From assembly GCA_026708015.1 (NCBI GenBank), contig JAPOVT010000029.1, positions 1 through 64,000 on the forward strand: DNA of 64,000 bases, read 5' to 3'. Origin of the DNA: a bacterium (GTDB lineage: Bacteria > Actinomycetota > Acidimicrobiia > Acidimicrobiales > Bin134). Under the pieces are notes generated by a model, which did not search any database, was not told the origin of the DNA, and worked only from the letters and a program-made list of their open reading frames with translations. Of the stretch, positions 1 through 6,604 are shown piece after piece (positions within the stretch are counted from its first letter, which is position 1; each line of letters starts with the position of its first letter). Position numbers and translations under genes: made by a program.

Positions 1-61
1 CCTCGCCGTAGCCCTCTCCCTCGCCATCTCCCCCGGTTCAAGGACCGTCCGCACCGGGTGA

Positions 62-1333
62 CTAAGGGCCGAGGGCGGTGATGGGGAGGACGGTGGTGCC
101 GTCGGGTCGGTCGTAGCCGTAGCCGGTGGCGGTGATGATGAGCAGCTTGGACGGCTCGCCCACTCGGTCGGTGTCCACTTTCTCCTTCAGGCGCAGCAAG
201 GACTGGGCGGCCTCCTCGATCAACTCCTGGCCACCGATCTTGACTTCAACAGCGATCCATCGTCCATCACGGGTCTCGACGATGGCGTCCGCCTCCAGTT
301 CGTCGCTATCTCGGTAGTGGTAGACCCTGGCGTCGCACGCTTCGCTGTAGATGCGCAGATCTCGTACTACCAGCGATTCAAAGAAGAATCCGTATGCCTT
401 GAGTTCCTTGAGCAACCGCCCAGGGGTGGCTCCCAATATTGCGGCCGCTAGTGAAGGGTCGACGAGATGACGCTTGGGTGAACTGAGAAGCGTTGCCCGA
501 GATCGAAGGTGTGTAGACCAGTGAGACAGGTCTTCCACAATGAACAGGCGTTCCAACGACCGAACGTACTCAGTTGCGGTAGTCCGGTTGAGTCCCCGCT
601 CTCCAGACGCTTCCTTAGCCAGTTTCGAAAACGAAGCCAGAGTGGCGATGTTGCGACTGAATGACATCAAGAGCCTCTCAACGCCAGCAGGGTCGCGAAC
701 CACTCCGTCGACTGCGGAGATATCGGTGCGACAAACTTCACCGAGATAGTTGCGCAGGAGAATTTGGGCTGATCGGACGGATTTGTCGAGATTCCGAGGC
801 CATCCACCCCGGCACACCGCCTCTACAACATCTTCAAATGAGGCATCTGGGCGCCGAACTGCCGTTTCTTCGCCGCTGAGCAGCGTTCGTAGCGACGCTT
901 CACCGGTGGATTCGCCGGTCTCAAGCAATGACATTGGCCGCATACGCACTCGCCCAATCCGACCCGCGCCGGAGTGCCTGGTGATGTCGTCGGGTGGTAA
1001 CGCGGAGCCGGTAAGGATGAACCTGCCGGTTTGGTGCCCTTCATCGCAAGCATGTCGAACCTGATTCCAGACTTCGTCAGCTAGCTGCCATTCATCCAGC
1101 AAGCGTGGTTCGTCACCTTCCAATATGTAGCCAGGTGTCGCTGAAACGGACATTCGCGCGTTCACGTCTTTGTCGAACAGCACCTCACTTCTGGCGAAAT
1201 TGCGTCCGGTCCAAGTCTTGCCGCATCCCCTCGGCCCCTCTATGACGATGGCAGGCATGGCCGTGAGGGATTCGGCAATTGTTGGGTCGCTTACTCGTGA
1301 GATGTAGCCAGTTGGCGTGAGTGTGTCGGTCAT
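62..1333 (-). CDS. AAA ATPase of the DUF4143 family
   Basis: A 423-aa protein with a P-loop at residues 33-40 (GPRGCGKT) and a Walker B-like LLDEWQ at 78-83, followed by a C-terminal region that looks nuclease-like (ELEADAIVE near 345 and VEVKIGG near 365, resembling a PD-(D/E)XK core). This layout is typical of the widespread ATPase plus DUF4143 proteins, whose cellular role is poorly known; they often occur in accessory regions. The ATG start has no rival. Five 23-bp repeats begin 36 bp upstream of the start and probably carry its control region. Family call is firm; function is open. Confidence 0.8.
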   Translation of the reverse strand: MTDTLTPTGYISRVSDPTIAESLTAMPAIVIEGPRGCGKTWTGRNFARSEVLFDKDVNARMSVSATPGYILEGDEPRLLDEWQLADEVWNQVRHACDEGHQTGRFILTGSALPPDDITRHSGAGRIGRVRMRPMSLLETGESTGEASLRTLLSGEETAVRRPDASFEDVVEAVCRGGWPRNLDKSVRSAQILLRNYLGEVCRTDISAVDGVVRDPAGVERLLMSFSRNIATLASFSKLAKEASGERGLNRTTATEYVRSLERLFIVEDLSHWSTHLRSRATLLSSPKRHLVDPSLAAAILGATPGRLLKELKAYGFFFESLVVRDLRIYSEACDARVYHYRDSDELEADAIVETRDGRWIAVEVKIGGQELIEEAAQSLLRLKEKVDTDRVGEPSKLLIITATGYGYDRPDGTTVLPITALGP

Positions 1334-1368
1334 GTTGGTTGGTGTCGGGGGTGCAGGCTCTCTGTTGT

Positions 1369-1483
1369 CCTACAATTTTAAGAGAGTTTAGCCTACAGTT
1401 TCTTGAGTTTTCAACCTACAATTTCAGACATTCTCAGCTTACAGTTTCGGAGTATCTCAACCCGCAGATTGCGAAGTGGGTTC
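1369..1483. repeat. Five tandem 23-bp direct repeats upstream of the DUF4143 ATPase
   Basis: Units start at 1369, 1392, 1415, 1438 and 1461, exactly 23 bp apart. The first four share CCTACA(A/G)TTT or CTTACAGTTT at the left edge, and several share a TCA(A/G) right edge; the fifth is degenerate (CCCGCAGATT). They are AT-rich in a GC-rich setting and lie 36-150 bp upstream of the divergent-facing start at 1333. Iteron-like spacing of about two helical turns suggests a cooperative protein-binding array controlling the ATPase gene. Confidence 0.75.
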
Positions 1484-1530
1484 ATCTTCAGGCGAATTTG
1501 GCGGGGTGAATGGAGGAAGCAAGGCCCTGG

Positions 1531-1554
1531 GTTTGGCGGTCGTCACCGCCAAAC
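1531..1554. other. Perfect 10-bp hairpin
   Basis: GTTTGGCGGT pairs exactly with ACCGCCAAAC across a CGTC loop. No T-run follows on either side, so it is not a standard intrinsic terminator. The rest of 1484-1718 shows no supportable gene. Confidence 0.5.
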
Positions 1555-1718
1555 CCCGGCCTCCATGCCCAAGGTCGCTTCACCGAAAACGGGAGAGGCT
1601 AGCAAGGGCTTACGCCATGCAGCCTAGAACACACAGTTCGCTACGCGGTGCCGGTTTTCGCGCCAGCGAAGGCTCCGATACTGCCGGCTAGTTAGCCATG
1701 GCAGAGAGACAACAAATG

Positions 1719-1745
1719 TGACCATTTATATGGTCATATATATCG
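1719..1745 (+). promoter_or_regulatory. Candidate operator/promoter of the VapBC-type pair
   Basis: A perfect inverted repeat, TGACCAT-4nt-ATGGTCA (1719-1736), runs directly into an AT-rich TATATAT segment that could serve as a -10 region, 20-45 bp before the antitoxin start. Such palindromes are the usual autoregulatory sites of Phd/VapB antitoxins. Confidence 0.55.
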
Positions 1746-1765
1746 GGGGCTGTTATCGTTGAGGG

Positions 1766-2080
1766 ATGTCGCTGGATGTGCCGTATCGCACCATCTCCGC
1801 TGGGGAGTTCAAGGCCAAGTGCTTGAAGCTCATGGACGAGGTCAATGAGTCCGGGGAGCAGATCGTGATTACTAAGCATGGCCGCCCGGTCTCCCGCCTG
1901 GTGCCGGCTGGGTTTGAGCCCCGGGGGATTCAAGGGCGGTATCGGGGAATGATGCCCGCTATTGACGATCCCAGCGAAGGGGCCTATTCCGAACAGGAGT
2001 GGGACGAGATCATGGCCGAGTGGGAAGACAACCAGCAGTGGTGGTCGGAGTCGGCCCGGCCCGATGAACCCGCTTCGTGA
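1766..2080 (+). CDS. Phd/YefM-type antitoxin (VapB-like)
   Basis: A 104-aa protein whose N-terminal half (SAGEFKAKCLKLMDEV, then ITKHGRPVSRLVP near residues 37-49) is the classic Phd/YefM DNA-binding fold. The acidic, Trp-rich C-terminus would wrap the toxin. It overlaps the following PIN-domain gene by 4 bp (GTGA), indicating translational coupling, and a palindrome lies just upstream. Antitoxins of this fold usually neutralise the neighbouring toxin and repress their own promoter. Confidence 0.85.
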   Translation: MSLDVPYRTISAGEFKAKCLKLMDEVNESGEQIVITKHGRPVSRLVPAGFEPRGIQGRYRGMMPAIDDPSEGAYSEQEWDEIMAEWEDNQQWWSESARPDEPAS

Positions 2081-2505
2081 TACTGCTGGACACCCACGTC
2101 CTGGTCTGGTGTGCCACCGGCGACACCACCAAGATGACCGGCGGGCGCATGGATCAGATCGACGCCGCAATCATCGAGAGCCAGGCCGCGGTGTCGGCGG
2201 CGACGTTCTGGGAGTTGGAGCTGTTGCGACGCAGGCCCGCCAACAGATCGCTGCGACTGCCGCCCACGGCCAATCTGCGGTTGCGCCTGCTGTCTGACGG
2301 CCTCCGGGAGATCGCTCCCTCAGGAGACCTCATGGTGCGCGCCGTCCAGCTAGAAGACGAGGGATTCCACAAGGATCCGATGGACCGCATGATCGTCGCC
2401 ACCGCACTCCAAGGCGGCTTCCAGCTGGCCACCGCCGATTCCCAAATCATCACCTGGGCCAACCAAACCGGCCGCTTGGAACTATTCGACGTCCACAAGG
2501 ACTGA
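2077..2505 (+). CDS. PIN-domain ribonuclease toxin (VapC family)
   Basis: A 142-aa protein opening MILLDTHVLVW with the first catalytic Asp at residue 5. The later acidic positions fit a PIN site (ATFWELELL; DPMDRMIVATA near 108-118; TADSQI near 126). PIN toxins cleave RNA, often tRNA, using divalent metal. The GTG start overlaps the antitoxin stop (GTGA). The order Phd-type antitoxin then PIN toxin supports an intact TA pair. Confidence 0.87.
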   Translation: MILLDTHVLVWCATGDTTKMTGGRMDQIDAAIIESQAAVSAATFWELELLRRRPANRSLRLPPTANLRLRLLSDGLREIAPSGDLMVRAVQLEDEGFHKDPMDRMIVATALQGGFQLATADSQIITWANQTGRLELFDVHKD

Positions 2506-2574
2506 ACAGACCGGCAAAGAATTGCCGACGGCTGCGAATGCGGGCGATACGCCCTCGAGCCCTGGCGAAGGCCC

Positions 2575-2817
2575 CTAATCGTCCGCTTGGAAGGGAGGCG
2601 GAATGAGGTCTTCGTACATGGCCGGGTCGGGAGGCACAACCTGCACCTTGCCATTGTGCCGGGTAACCACCCCCGTGCCGGTTTGGTATGCCACGAGATG
2701 GGCTTGCTTGGCGGCCAGCTTCAGCGACCGCAGGATGGATTCGGTCAACTCCTCGCCGCGCAGGATAGGGGGATGATCGCCAGAGTCCTTCTGATCGATA
2801 TCGCTCGGCTCAGTCAC
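2575..2817 (-). CDS. 80-aa partner protein of the zeta-like kinase
   Basis: An 80-aa polar protein (ILRGEELTESILRSLKLAAK, then a short GTGVVTRHNGKV segment and a PPDPAMYEDLIPPPF tail). I do not recognise a named family. It overlaps the end of the zeta-like kinase gene by 8 bp, so the two are co-transcribed, and a nearly identical 80-aa copy stands alone at 8121-8363. Small size, pairing and duplication suggest an antitoxin or accessory subunit, but this is inference. Confidence 0.7.
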   Translation of the reverse strand: MTEPSDIDQKDSGDHPPILRGEELTESILRSLKLAAKQAHLVAYQTGTGVVTRHNGKVQVVPPDPAMYEDLIPPPFQADD

Positions 2818-3337
2818 GGTTCATGCCTTGTTCGACAAGCAGCGGCACCGGTCCGGTGTTATCCAACACTCTCCACTCGTCAACCCTACCAACGTAGAGC
2901 TCACGCAGATTCCGCAGTCCAGCATCAAAGCGCCTTCGAACTACATCTTCGGGCACCAAATGGCCTCCTTGTCTCACCCGCTCCGCTACCCGCCGCACAG
3001 CATCCTCGGGGCTGCCAAGACTCAGATACACCAGCACCACTCGATAGCCGTCACGTCGCCACTGGTCGATGCGCCTCAGGTAGCTGCGGCCCGCCAGGGT
3101 GGTTTCGAAAGCAAAGCTGCGCCCCTGGGCAGCTAGACGGTTGATTTCGGCCAGCATCAGCCGGCCGGCTGTGGCTTCCACGCCTGTCCCGCGATCAAGC
3201 GGTGACAATCCAGCAGCAATGAGGTCGGCGTTGACAAAGTGGAGACCAGGCACCTCGCTTGCCAAGTGGCTCATCGCAAACGTGGTCTTGCCCGCGCCGT
3301 TAGGGCCAGCAATCACGTAGATCTGCTTTTGGGCCAT
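2810..3337 (-). CDS. Zeta-toxin-like P-loop kinase
   Basis: A 175-aa protein beginning MAQKQIYVIAGPNGAGKTT, with the P-loop at residues 11-18. A conserved FVNADLIAAG follows at about 34-43, then FAFETTLAGRSYLRRI and an Arg-rich lid region (RVAERVRQGGH). These are hallmarks of zeta-type or chloramphenicol-phosphotransferase-type kinases; zeta toxins phosphorylate UDP-N-acetylglucosamine precursors. A further ATG eight codons upstream (3361) is possible but adds residues unlike the family. The gene overlaps the small downstream partner. Its upstream region is a stolen DUF3800 leader and relic. Confidence 0.75.
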   Translation of the reverse strand: MAQKQIYVIAGPNGAGKTTFAMSHLASEVPGLHFVNADLIAAGLSPLDRGTGVEATAGRLMLAEINRLAAQGRSFAFETTLAGRSYLRRIDQWRRDGYRVVLVYLSLGSPEDAVRRVAERVRQGGHLVPEDVVRRRFDAGLRNLRELYVGRVDEWRVLDNTGPVPLLVEQGMNRD

Positions 3338-3357
3338 GCAGGAACACGATAGGCGGC

Positions 3358-3437
3358 TCAATGTGATATCCCATCAAGTGGTGTTGCCCGTTGCCTCTGG
3401 TTTGGTGCTTCGAATCCTCCGGACTCATCGATGTAGC
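3358..3437 (-). pseudogene. Relic of the 5-prime end of a DUF3800 gene
   Basis: Reading leftward, the sequence encodes FCYIDESGGFEAPN followed by a divergent tail and a stop. It matches the N-terminus of the intact DUF3800 protein starting at 12196, including its upstream leader. The start codon is missing and everything after about residue 20 is lost; the zeta-like kinase gene begins at the break. Confidence 0.75.
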
Positions 3438-3460
3438 AGAAAGGCCCAGCGGAAATAGAA

Positions 3461-3650
3461 CTACGGCCGCCTTTGGCGACCGTAGTGTGTGGCGTTCGGT
3501 TTTGGGCCTAAGCGCCGATGTTGAATGCGCTCTCAGTATATGCATCAAGGGATTTCAAACGCGTCCGTGCCCCGCCGAAGCGGGGCACGTTCTGCTCGTT
3601 GGCAGAGGAGCAAGCTCACGGAACCGAATAAGTGCGGTCCTCTCCGCCGG
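3461..3650 (-). ncRNA. DUF3800-associated structured leader RNA, copy 1
   Basis: The minus-strand transcript can form four helices shared with the copy at 12209-12430: an 11-bp hairpin (3461-3485), a GTGCCCCGC/GCGGGGCAC hairpin (3567-3588), a TCTGC/GCAGA hairpin just 5-prime of it, and a long-range TTCGGTT/AACCGAA pairing (3622-3628 with 3495-3501). In the 11-bp stem the two copies differ by changes that keep pairing (G-C to G-U, U-G to C-G). Structured RNAs upstream of DUF3800 genes have been published as DUF3800 motif RNAs; assignment to a numbered class needs a covariance search. Confidence 0.65.
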
Positions 3651-3735
3651 CTACAGCTTACAGGCGACAGAGCGCCCAGATTGCTGAATTCATCCGTCTA
3701 AGCTCGATGCCTGCTATCAACGGAGGGAAGCCGGC

Positions 3736-4533
3736 CTATTCCTGGGCAAACCGGGTGATAAAGCGGAGTACTTGGTCGGGGGTGTTGCCGGGCCAGAAGG
3801 CGTGGAGCAGCCAGGTTGCTCCGGCGTCGATGAATGGCGCGGTGTCGATGCTGGGGTGGGCCGAGCAGGCGAAGTCGAACCCGTCGAGGGTGCCTCGCTG
3901 TTCGAACACGGCATCGACGATGCGCTTGAAGCCCTCCACGTCGGTGTCGATGGGGTAGATGCCGTCGTAGTGGGCTGCTCGCCGAGCCGGCGCCAGCGAC
4001 CCGTGGGCGCAGCCAAACCAGATGGGGATGCGGCGGCGCTGGCCGTCCAGGCGATGGACCTGCACATCATCGATCACCCAGGCGTCGCTGCGGTGCTGTA
4101 CTTGCTCTTCAGACCACAGGCGACACAACAGCTCAGCCCCTTCGGTCAGCTTCGCCGCCCGCTCAGCTTGGTCATCGGGCTCGCCGAAGGCTGAGAGCTC
4201 CCGAGCCCAGTCGCTGCCGAGACCGAGTCCGAGAATCACCCGTCCCCCGCTGAGCTGGTCGAGCGACTGCGTTGCCTGCGAGACATTGATGAGCCGGCGA
4301 CGAGGCAGCGGGGTGACCATCGGCCCGATCTTGATTCGCTGGCTGCGGGTTGCCGCGGAGGCCAGGGCAACCCATGGATCAGCAATCGCCCACTGGCCCT
4401 CAACCGGGCTGAGGACATGGTCCCAAACGAACACCCCGTCAAGACCGGCCTCATCAGCAGCCTCAGCGATGTCCCCAAACGCCACAAGGTCGGCCAACGC
4501 CCCGAACAACGGCATCGTCAACCCATGTCGCAC
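3736..4533 (-). CDS. Luciferase-like (LLM) F420-dependent oxidoreductase
   Basis: About 265 aa from a GTG at 4533 (an ATG at 4515 is the alternative). The TIM-barrel signatures of the bacterial luciferase-like family are clear: AADEAGLDGVFVWDHV near the N-terminus, LSGGRVILGLGLGSD in the middle, and AHYDGIYP later. Actinobacterial members generally use cofactor F420 to oxidise or reduce small molecules; the substrate cannot be read from sequence. It stands alone, flanked by the DUF3800 RNA relic and the NYN module, so it may be a passenger in the island. Confidence 0.75.
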   Translation of the reverse strand: MRHGLTMPLFGALADLVAFGDIAEAADEAGLDGVFVWDHVLSPVEGQWAIADPWVALASAATRSQRIKIGPMVTPLPRRRLINVSQATQSLDQLSGGRVILGLGLGSDWARELSAFGEPDDQAERAAKLTEGAELLCRLWSEEQVQHRSDAWVIDDVQVHRLDGQRRRIPIWFGCAHGSLAPARRAAHYDGIYPIDTDVEGFKRIVDAVFEQRGTLDGFDFACSAHPSIDTAPFIDAGATWLLHAFWPGNTPDQVLRFITRFAQE

Positions 4534-4574
4534 GCCACCCGACCCTAGTTTGAATGTGGCCGAAGACAATTCCG

Positions 4575-4603
4575 TTGCGACTAACCACATTCACGGGTAC
4601 TCT
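4575..4603 (+). promoter_or_regulatory. Promoter of hairpin RNA copy A
   Basis: TTGCGA (4575-4580) and TACTCT (4598-4603) with exactly 17 bp between, the same geometry as the other three copies of this unit. Confidence 0.5.
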
Positions 4604-4610
4604 GTTCTCA

Positions 4611-4660
4611 GTATTCCCCGCCTGGCCTGCTCCGCAGGGCATGGCGGGGCTATTTTTTTC
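4611..4660 (+). ncRNA. Short hairpin RNA of the NYN-linked family, copy A
   Basis: Nested stem: CCCCGCC (4616-4622) pairs with GGCGGGG (4643-4649) around an inner CCTGC/GCAGG stem, followed by TATTTTTTT. With the upstream promoter this predicts a free transcript of roughly 50 nt, or a terminated leader. It lies 112 bp before copy B, giving a tandem pair ahead of the NYN gene. Confidence 0.6.
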
Positions 4661-4688
4661 GCCAACCCGCCCGCATCACCTTTATTCG

Positions 4689-4717
4689 TTGTCAACGAGT
4701 AGGAGACCGGATAGGGT
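4689..4717 (+). promoter_or_regulatory. Promoter of hairpin RNA copy B
   Basis: TTGTCA (4689-4694), 17-bp spacer, TAGGGT (4712-4717). The -10 and the following CTCAAT/CTCATT block are shared with copies C and D. Confidence 0.6.
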
Positions 4718-4723
4718 GGCCTC

Positions 4724-4773
4724 ATTCTTCCCCGCTTGGCCTGCGTTGCAGGGCAGGCGGGGGTTTATTTTTT
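4724..4773 (+). ncRNA. Short hairpin RNA of the NYN-linked family, copy B
   Basis: CCCCGC (4730-4735) pairs with GCGGGG (4757-4762), inner CCTGC/GCAGG stem, then TTTATTTTTTT. The U-tract ends only about 9 bp before the NYN start codon, so an intrinsic-terminator-like structure sits between the promoter and the nuclease gene. Confidence 0.65.
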
Positions 4774-4781
4774 TCGGAGCC

Positions 4782-5414
4782 ATGTCTGGCACAAGAGTCG
4801 TCGTTTTCATCGACTACCAGAACGTTTACTTCAGCGCTCGCGAATTGTTCGGCGGGACCGGCAAGGTCCCACCGCCGGTCGGCAACATTTATCCCCACCG
4901 GTATGGACAATTGCTACGGGACCTCGGACTGCCAGTTGACCCCGACCGGGTCTTGACCGGAGTCAGGGTCTACCGAGGGCAGCCGGTGACTGGGATTGGC
5001 CACGAGAGAGTCTGCCAGTCATTCGACCGTCAAAGGGCTCGATGGCGGGGGTTTCCGGAAGTGGAGCTATTCACACGTCCGTTGAAGTACTACCCAACAA
5101 TTGCCAGGGACGGGTCGAAGTACTTTCGCGGCATCGAAAAAGGTGTGGACGTCATGATGGCACTCGATATCGCCATTGGTGCTACAAAGGACAGCTACGA
5201 CGTAGCAATCGTCGCCACCGCTGACGCTGATCTCCTCCCAGCAGTTGAGCATGCACTAGCGACTGGCAAGCGCGTGGAGACTGTTTCTTGGTGGAAGCCG
5301 AAGTCGCCCCGTGGCCAGCTGACAGTTCCGGACCGCAACATCTGGAACCACAACCTCGACGAGAACAAGTTCAACCTCGTCCGAGACGACACGGACTACC
5401 TGGCAGCCTCATAG
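4782..5414 (+). CDS. NYN-domain (PIN-like) nuclease, copy 1
   Basis: A 210-aa protein. The ATG at 4782 follows GGAG and gives the same length and N-terminus as the second copy at 35865. Conserved acidic residues of the NYN/LabA-type PIN fold are visible: D11 and N14 in FIDYQNVY, D123 and D129 in GVDVMMALDI, D148 and D150 in ATADADLLPAVE. Such domains are metal-dependent ribonucleases in other bacteria and eukaryotes; the substrate here is unknown. A promoter and terminator-like hairpin lie directly upstream, in tandem with a second unit, implying regulated or attenuated expression. A GIY-YIG gene fragment follows at once. Confidence 0.85.
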   Translation: MSGTRVVVFIDYQNVYFSARELFGGTGKVPPPVGNIYPHRYGQLLRDLGLPVDPDRVLTGVRVYRGQPVTGIGHERVCQSFDRQRARWRGFPEVELFTRPLKYYPTIARDGSKYFRGIEKGVDVMMALDIAIGATKDSYDVAIVATADADLLPAVEHALATGKRVETVSWWKPKSPRGQLTVPDRNIWNHNLDENKFNLVRDDTDYLAAS

Positions 5415-5436
5415 CCCAGCCAAGGGAAACTCGAAC

Positions 5437-5607
5437 TCAGCAGTTCACGTACTTGAAGGGCGAGGACTCGCCAATCCGATACACCTCGCGGTTGACTCCC
5501 CGGTTGACGGCAAAGGCGTAGTCGGCGCCATTGCGGCGGGGCCCAAGCGTCCACCAGCCTTGCGTTGTCTCGTACAGTTCCTCGGCGGACATCTCCGGTG
5601 ACCACTT
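5437..5607 (-). pseudogene. C-terminal fragment of a GIY-YIG protein
   Basis: About 56 codons nearly identical to the end of the intact GIY-YIG gene at 8951-9547 (SAEELYETTQGWWTLGPRRNG to SPFKYVNC). Similarity begins in the 3-prime flank near 5430 and stops abruptly near 5606, where the intact gene continues. It is a duplicated and truncated copy. Confidence 0.8.
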
Positions 5608-5613
5608 CCAGCA

Positions 5614-5856
5614 TCAGCGGTAGGCATCCCTTCTGTGTGAAATCGTCAGCACGATGACCTGGCCTTCGCTTGCGGTGTAGATGATTCGATGCGACCGCCC
5701 CAGGCGGGTAGAACGCTTGCCTTGAAGGGGTCCAGACAGTTTCTTGCCTAGATGAGGCTCTTGATCGAGACGCCGGATTATCTCCCTTGCTTTGACCGCC
5801 AGCGGCTCGGGCAGGGCGTTGAGATCCTTCTCGGCGCGGCGCGCCAACTTTGCCAC
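5614..5856 (-). CDS. RelE/ParE-family toxin
   Basis: An 80-aa basic protein with the compact RelE fold pattern: AEKDLNALPEPLAVKAREIIRRL helices, then LQGKRSTRLGRSHRIIYTA and VIVLTISHRRDAYR at the C-terminus. RelE/YoeB relatives cleave mRNA on the ribosome or act on gyrase (ParE); the ISHRRDAYR ending favours the RelE side. It lies 6 bp downstream of its YefM-type antitoxin on the same strand, so the pair is one operon and appears intact. Confidence 0.85.
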   Translation of the reverse strand: MAKLARRAEKDLNALPEPLAVKAREIIRRLDQEPHLGKKLSGPLQGKRSTRLGRSHRIIYTASEGQVIVLTISHRRDAYR

Positions 5857-5862
5857 GAGGCC

Positions 5863-6099
5863 TCAGTCGAGTTCGACTAGATCGCCTGAAGCGATTTCTC
5901 GCTCGGCTTCAGCGATGGCATCCATGGTCGCGTCATCGGCGAGGATGTTCAGCGTTTCCAGTAGCGACTCGTACTCCTCGTAGCTCATGACCACAGCTAC
6001 AGGCCGTCCGTGACGAGAGATCTCGATCGTCGATCCGGTCGAAGCAACATCATCCACAATTTCGCTGAGGCGGCTGCGGGCCTCGGTAAGTGGGGTCAT
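5863..6099 (-). CDS. YefM/Phd-type antitoxin
   Basis: A 78-aa protein: LTEARSRLSEIVDDVASTGSTIEISRHGRPVAVVMSYEEYESL is the canonical Phd/YefM DNA-binding domain, followed by an acidic tail (ASGDLVELD) likely to bind the toxin. It precedes the RelE-type toxin by 6 bp. A near-palindrome overlapping a promoter lies about 40 bp upstream, consistent with autorepression. Confidence 0.87.
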   Translation of the reverse strand: MTPLTEARSRLSEIVDDVASTGSTIEISRHGRPVAVVMSYEEYESLLETLNILADDATMDAIAEAEREIASGDLVELD

Positions 6100-6137
6100 G
6101 GGAGTCTCCTGCAGGCGTCGGGTTTGGCTGTAGGAGG

Positions 6138-6165
6138 ATTGTACAGAATTCTATACAGAACGCAA
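6138..6165 (-). promoter_or_regulatory. Promoter with palindromic operator for the YefM/RelE operon
   Basis: On the minus strand TTGCGT (6160-6165), a 16-bp spacer and TACAAT (6138-6143) form a plausible promoter. An 18-bp near-palindrome (TGTACAGAATTCTATACA, 6140-6157) covers the -10 region, an expected site for the antitoxin. Confidence 0.55.
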
Positions 6166-6167
6166 CT

Positions 6168-6377
6168 TCAGATTTTGCTTCTCCGACTGGTGTAGTCGTA
6201 CTTGTAGCCGAAGTGCATTACACGCCGGGACAGGTCAGTAAGCCACTCAGGGCTGTCGATAGGAGCGTGAGCGAGCAGGCGTTCCTCGTCGGAGGCAGCC
6301 AAGAAATCAGAGTGGTACTCAAGCCCCATGGGCGCAGTGGGTGTTTCCGCGTCTATCAGCGCTAGTTGCAGGGTCAT
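6168..6377 (-). pseudogene. N-terminal fragment of an AlkB-like dioxygenase
   Basis: A 69-aa reading frame with PMGLEYHSDFLAASDEERLL and LSRRVMHFGYKYDYTSRR, which resembles the start of bacterial AlkB-type 2-oxoglutarate/Fe(II) dioxygenases. It ends before the HxD...H metal-binding core, so it cannot be active. The remaining 6378-6604 shows no gene apart from promoter-like AT-rich sequence before the next gene. Confidence 0.6.
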
Positions 6378-6604
6378 CGGCTCAAAATCCAGCGCTATAG
6401 GGCATTGGTCTCCCAGAGATTGTCGTTGTTCATTTGGGGCTCCCAGGCTTCATGGGTCCAGGAGGATACCGGGCAGGTGTGACAGCACCCCTGCCTCGTC
6501 AGGTGGGGTCGGTTTTGATTTCGGAGGAGAGAGGGTAGGACGAGGCTCAAGCCTGTCGTATGAATATGTAGCTAGACAGTGATAGTCAGGCTACACTTTC
6601 ATAC

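Noticed and set aside
1369..1483. CRISPR array
   Set aside because: The 23-bp units are contiguous, with no unique spacers of constant length, and no cas genes are present.
3300..3548. An 82-codon minus-strand frame between the kinase and the DUF3800 relic
   Set aside because: It runs through the structured RNA and the relic in a different frame and shows no family resemblance.
4611..4773. Simple terminators of the LLM oxidoreductase gene
   Set aside because: The LLM gene is on the opposite strand and ends at 3736; the hairpins have their own plus-strand promoters and recur at four loci, so plain termination does not explain them.
5396..5627. Separate small genes at the GIY-YIG fragment
   Set aside because: The alternative frames repeat at 8856-9068, antisense or offset to the same duplicated segment, so they are shadows of the GIY-YIG tail.
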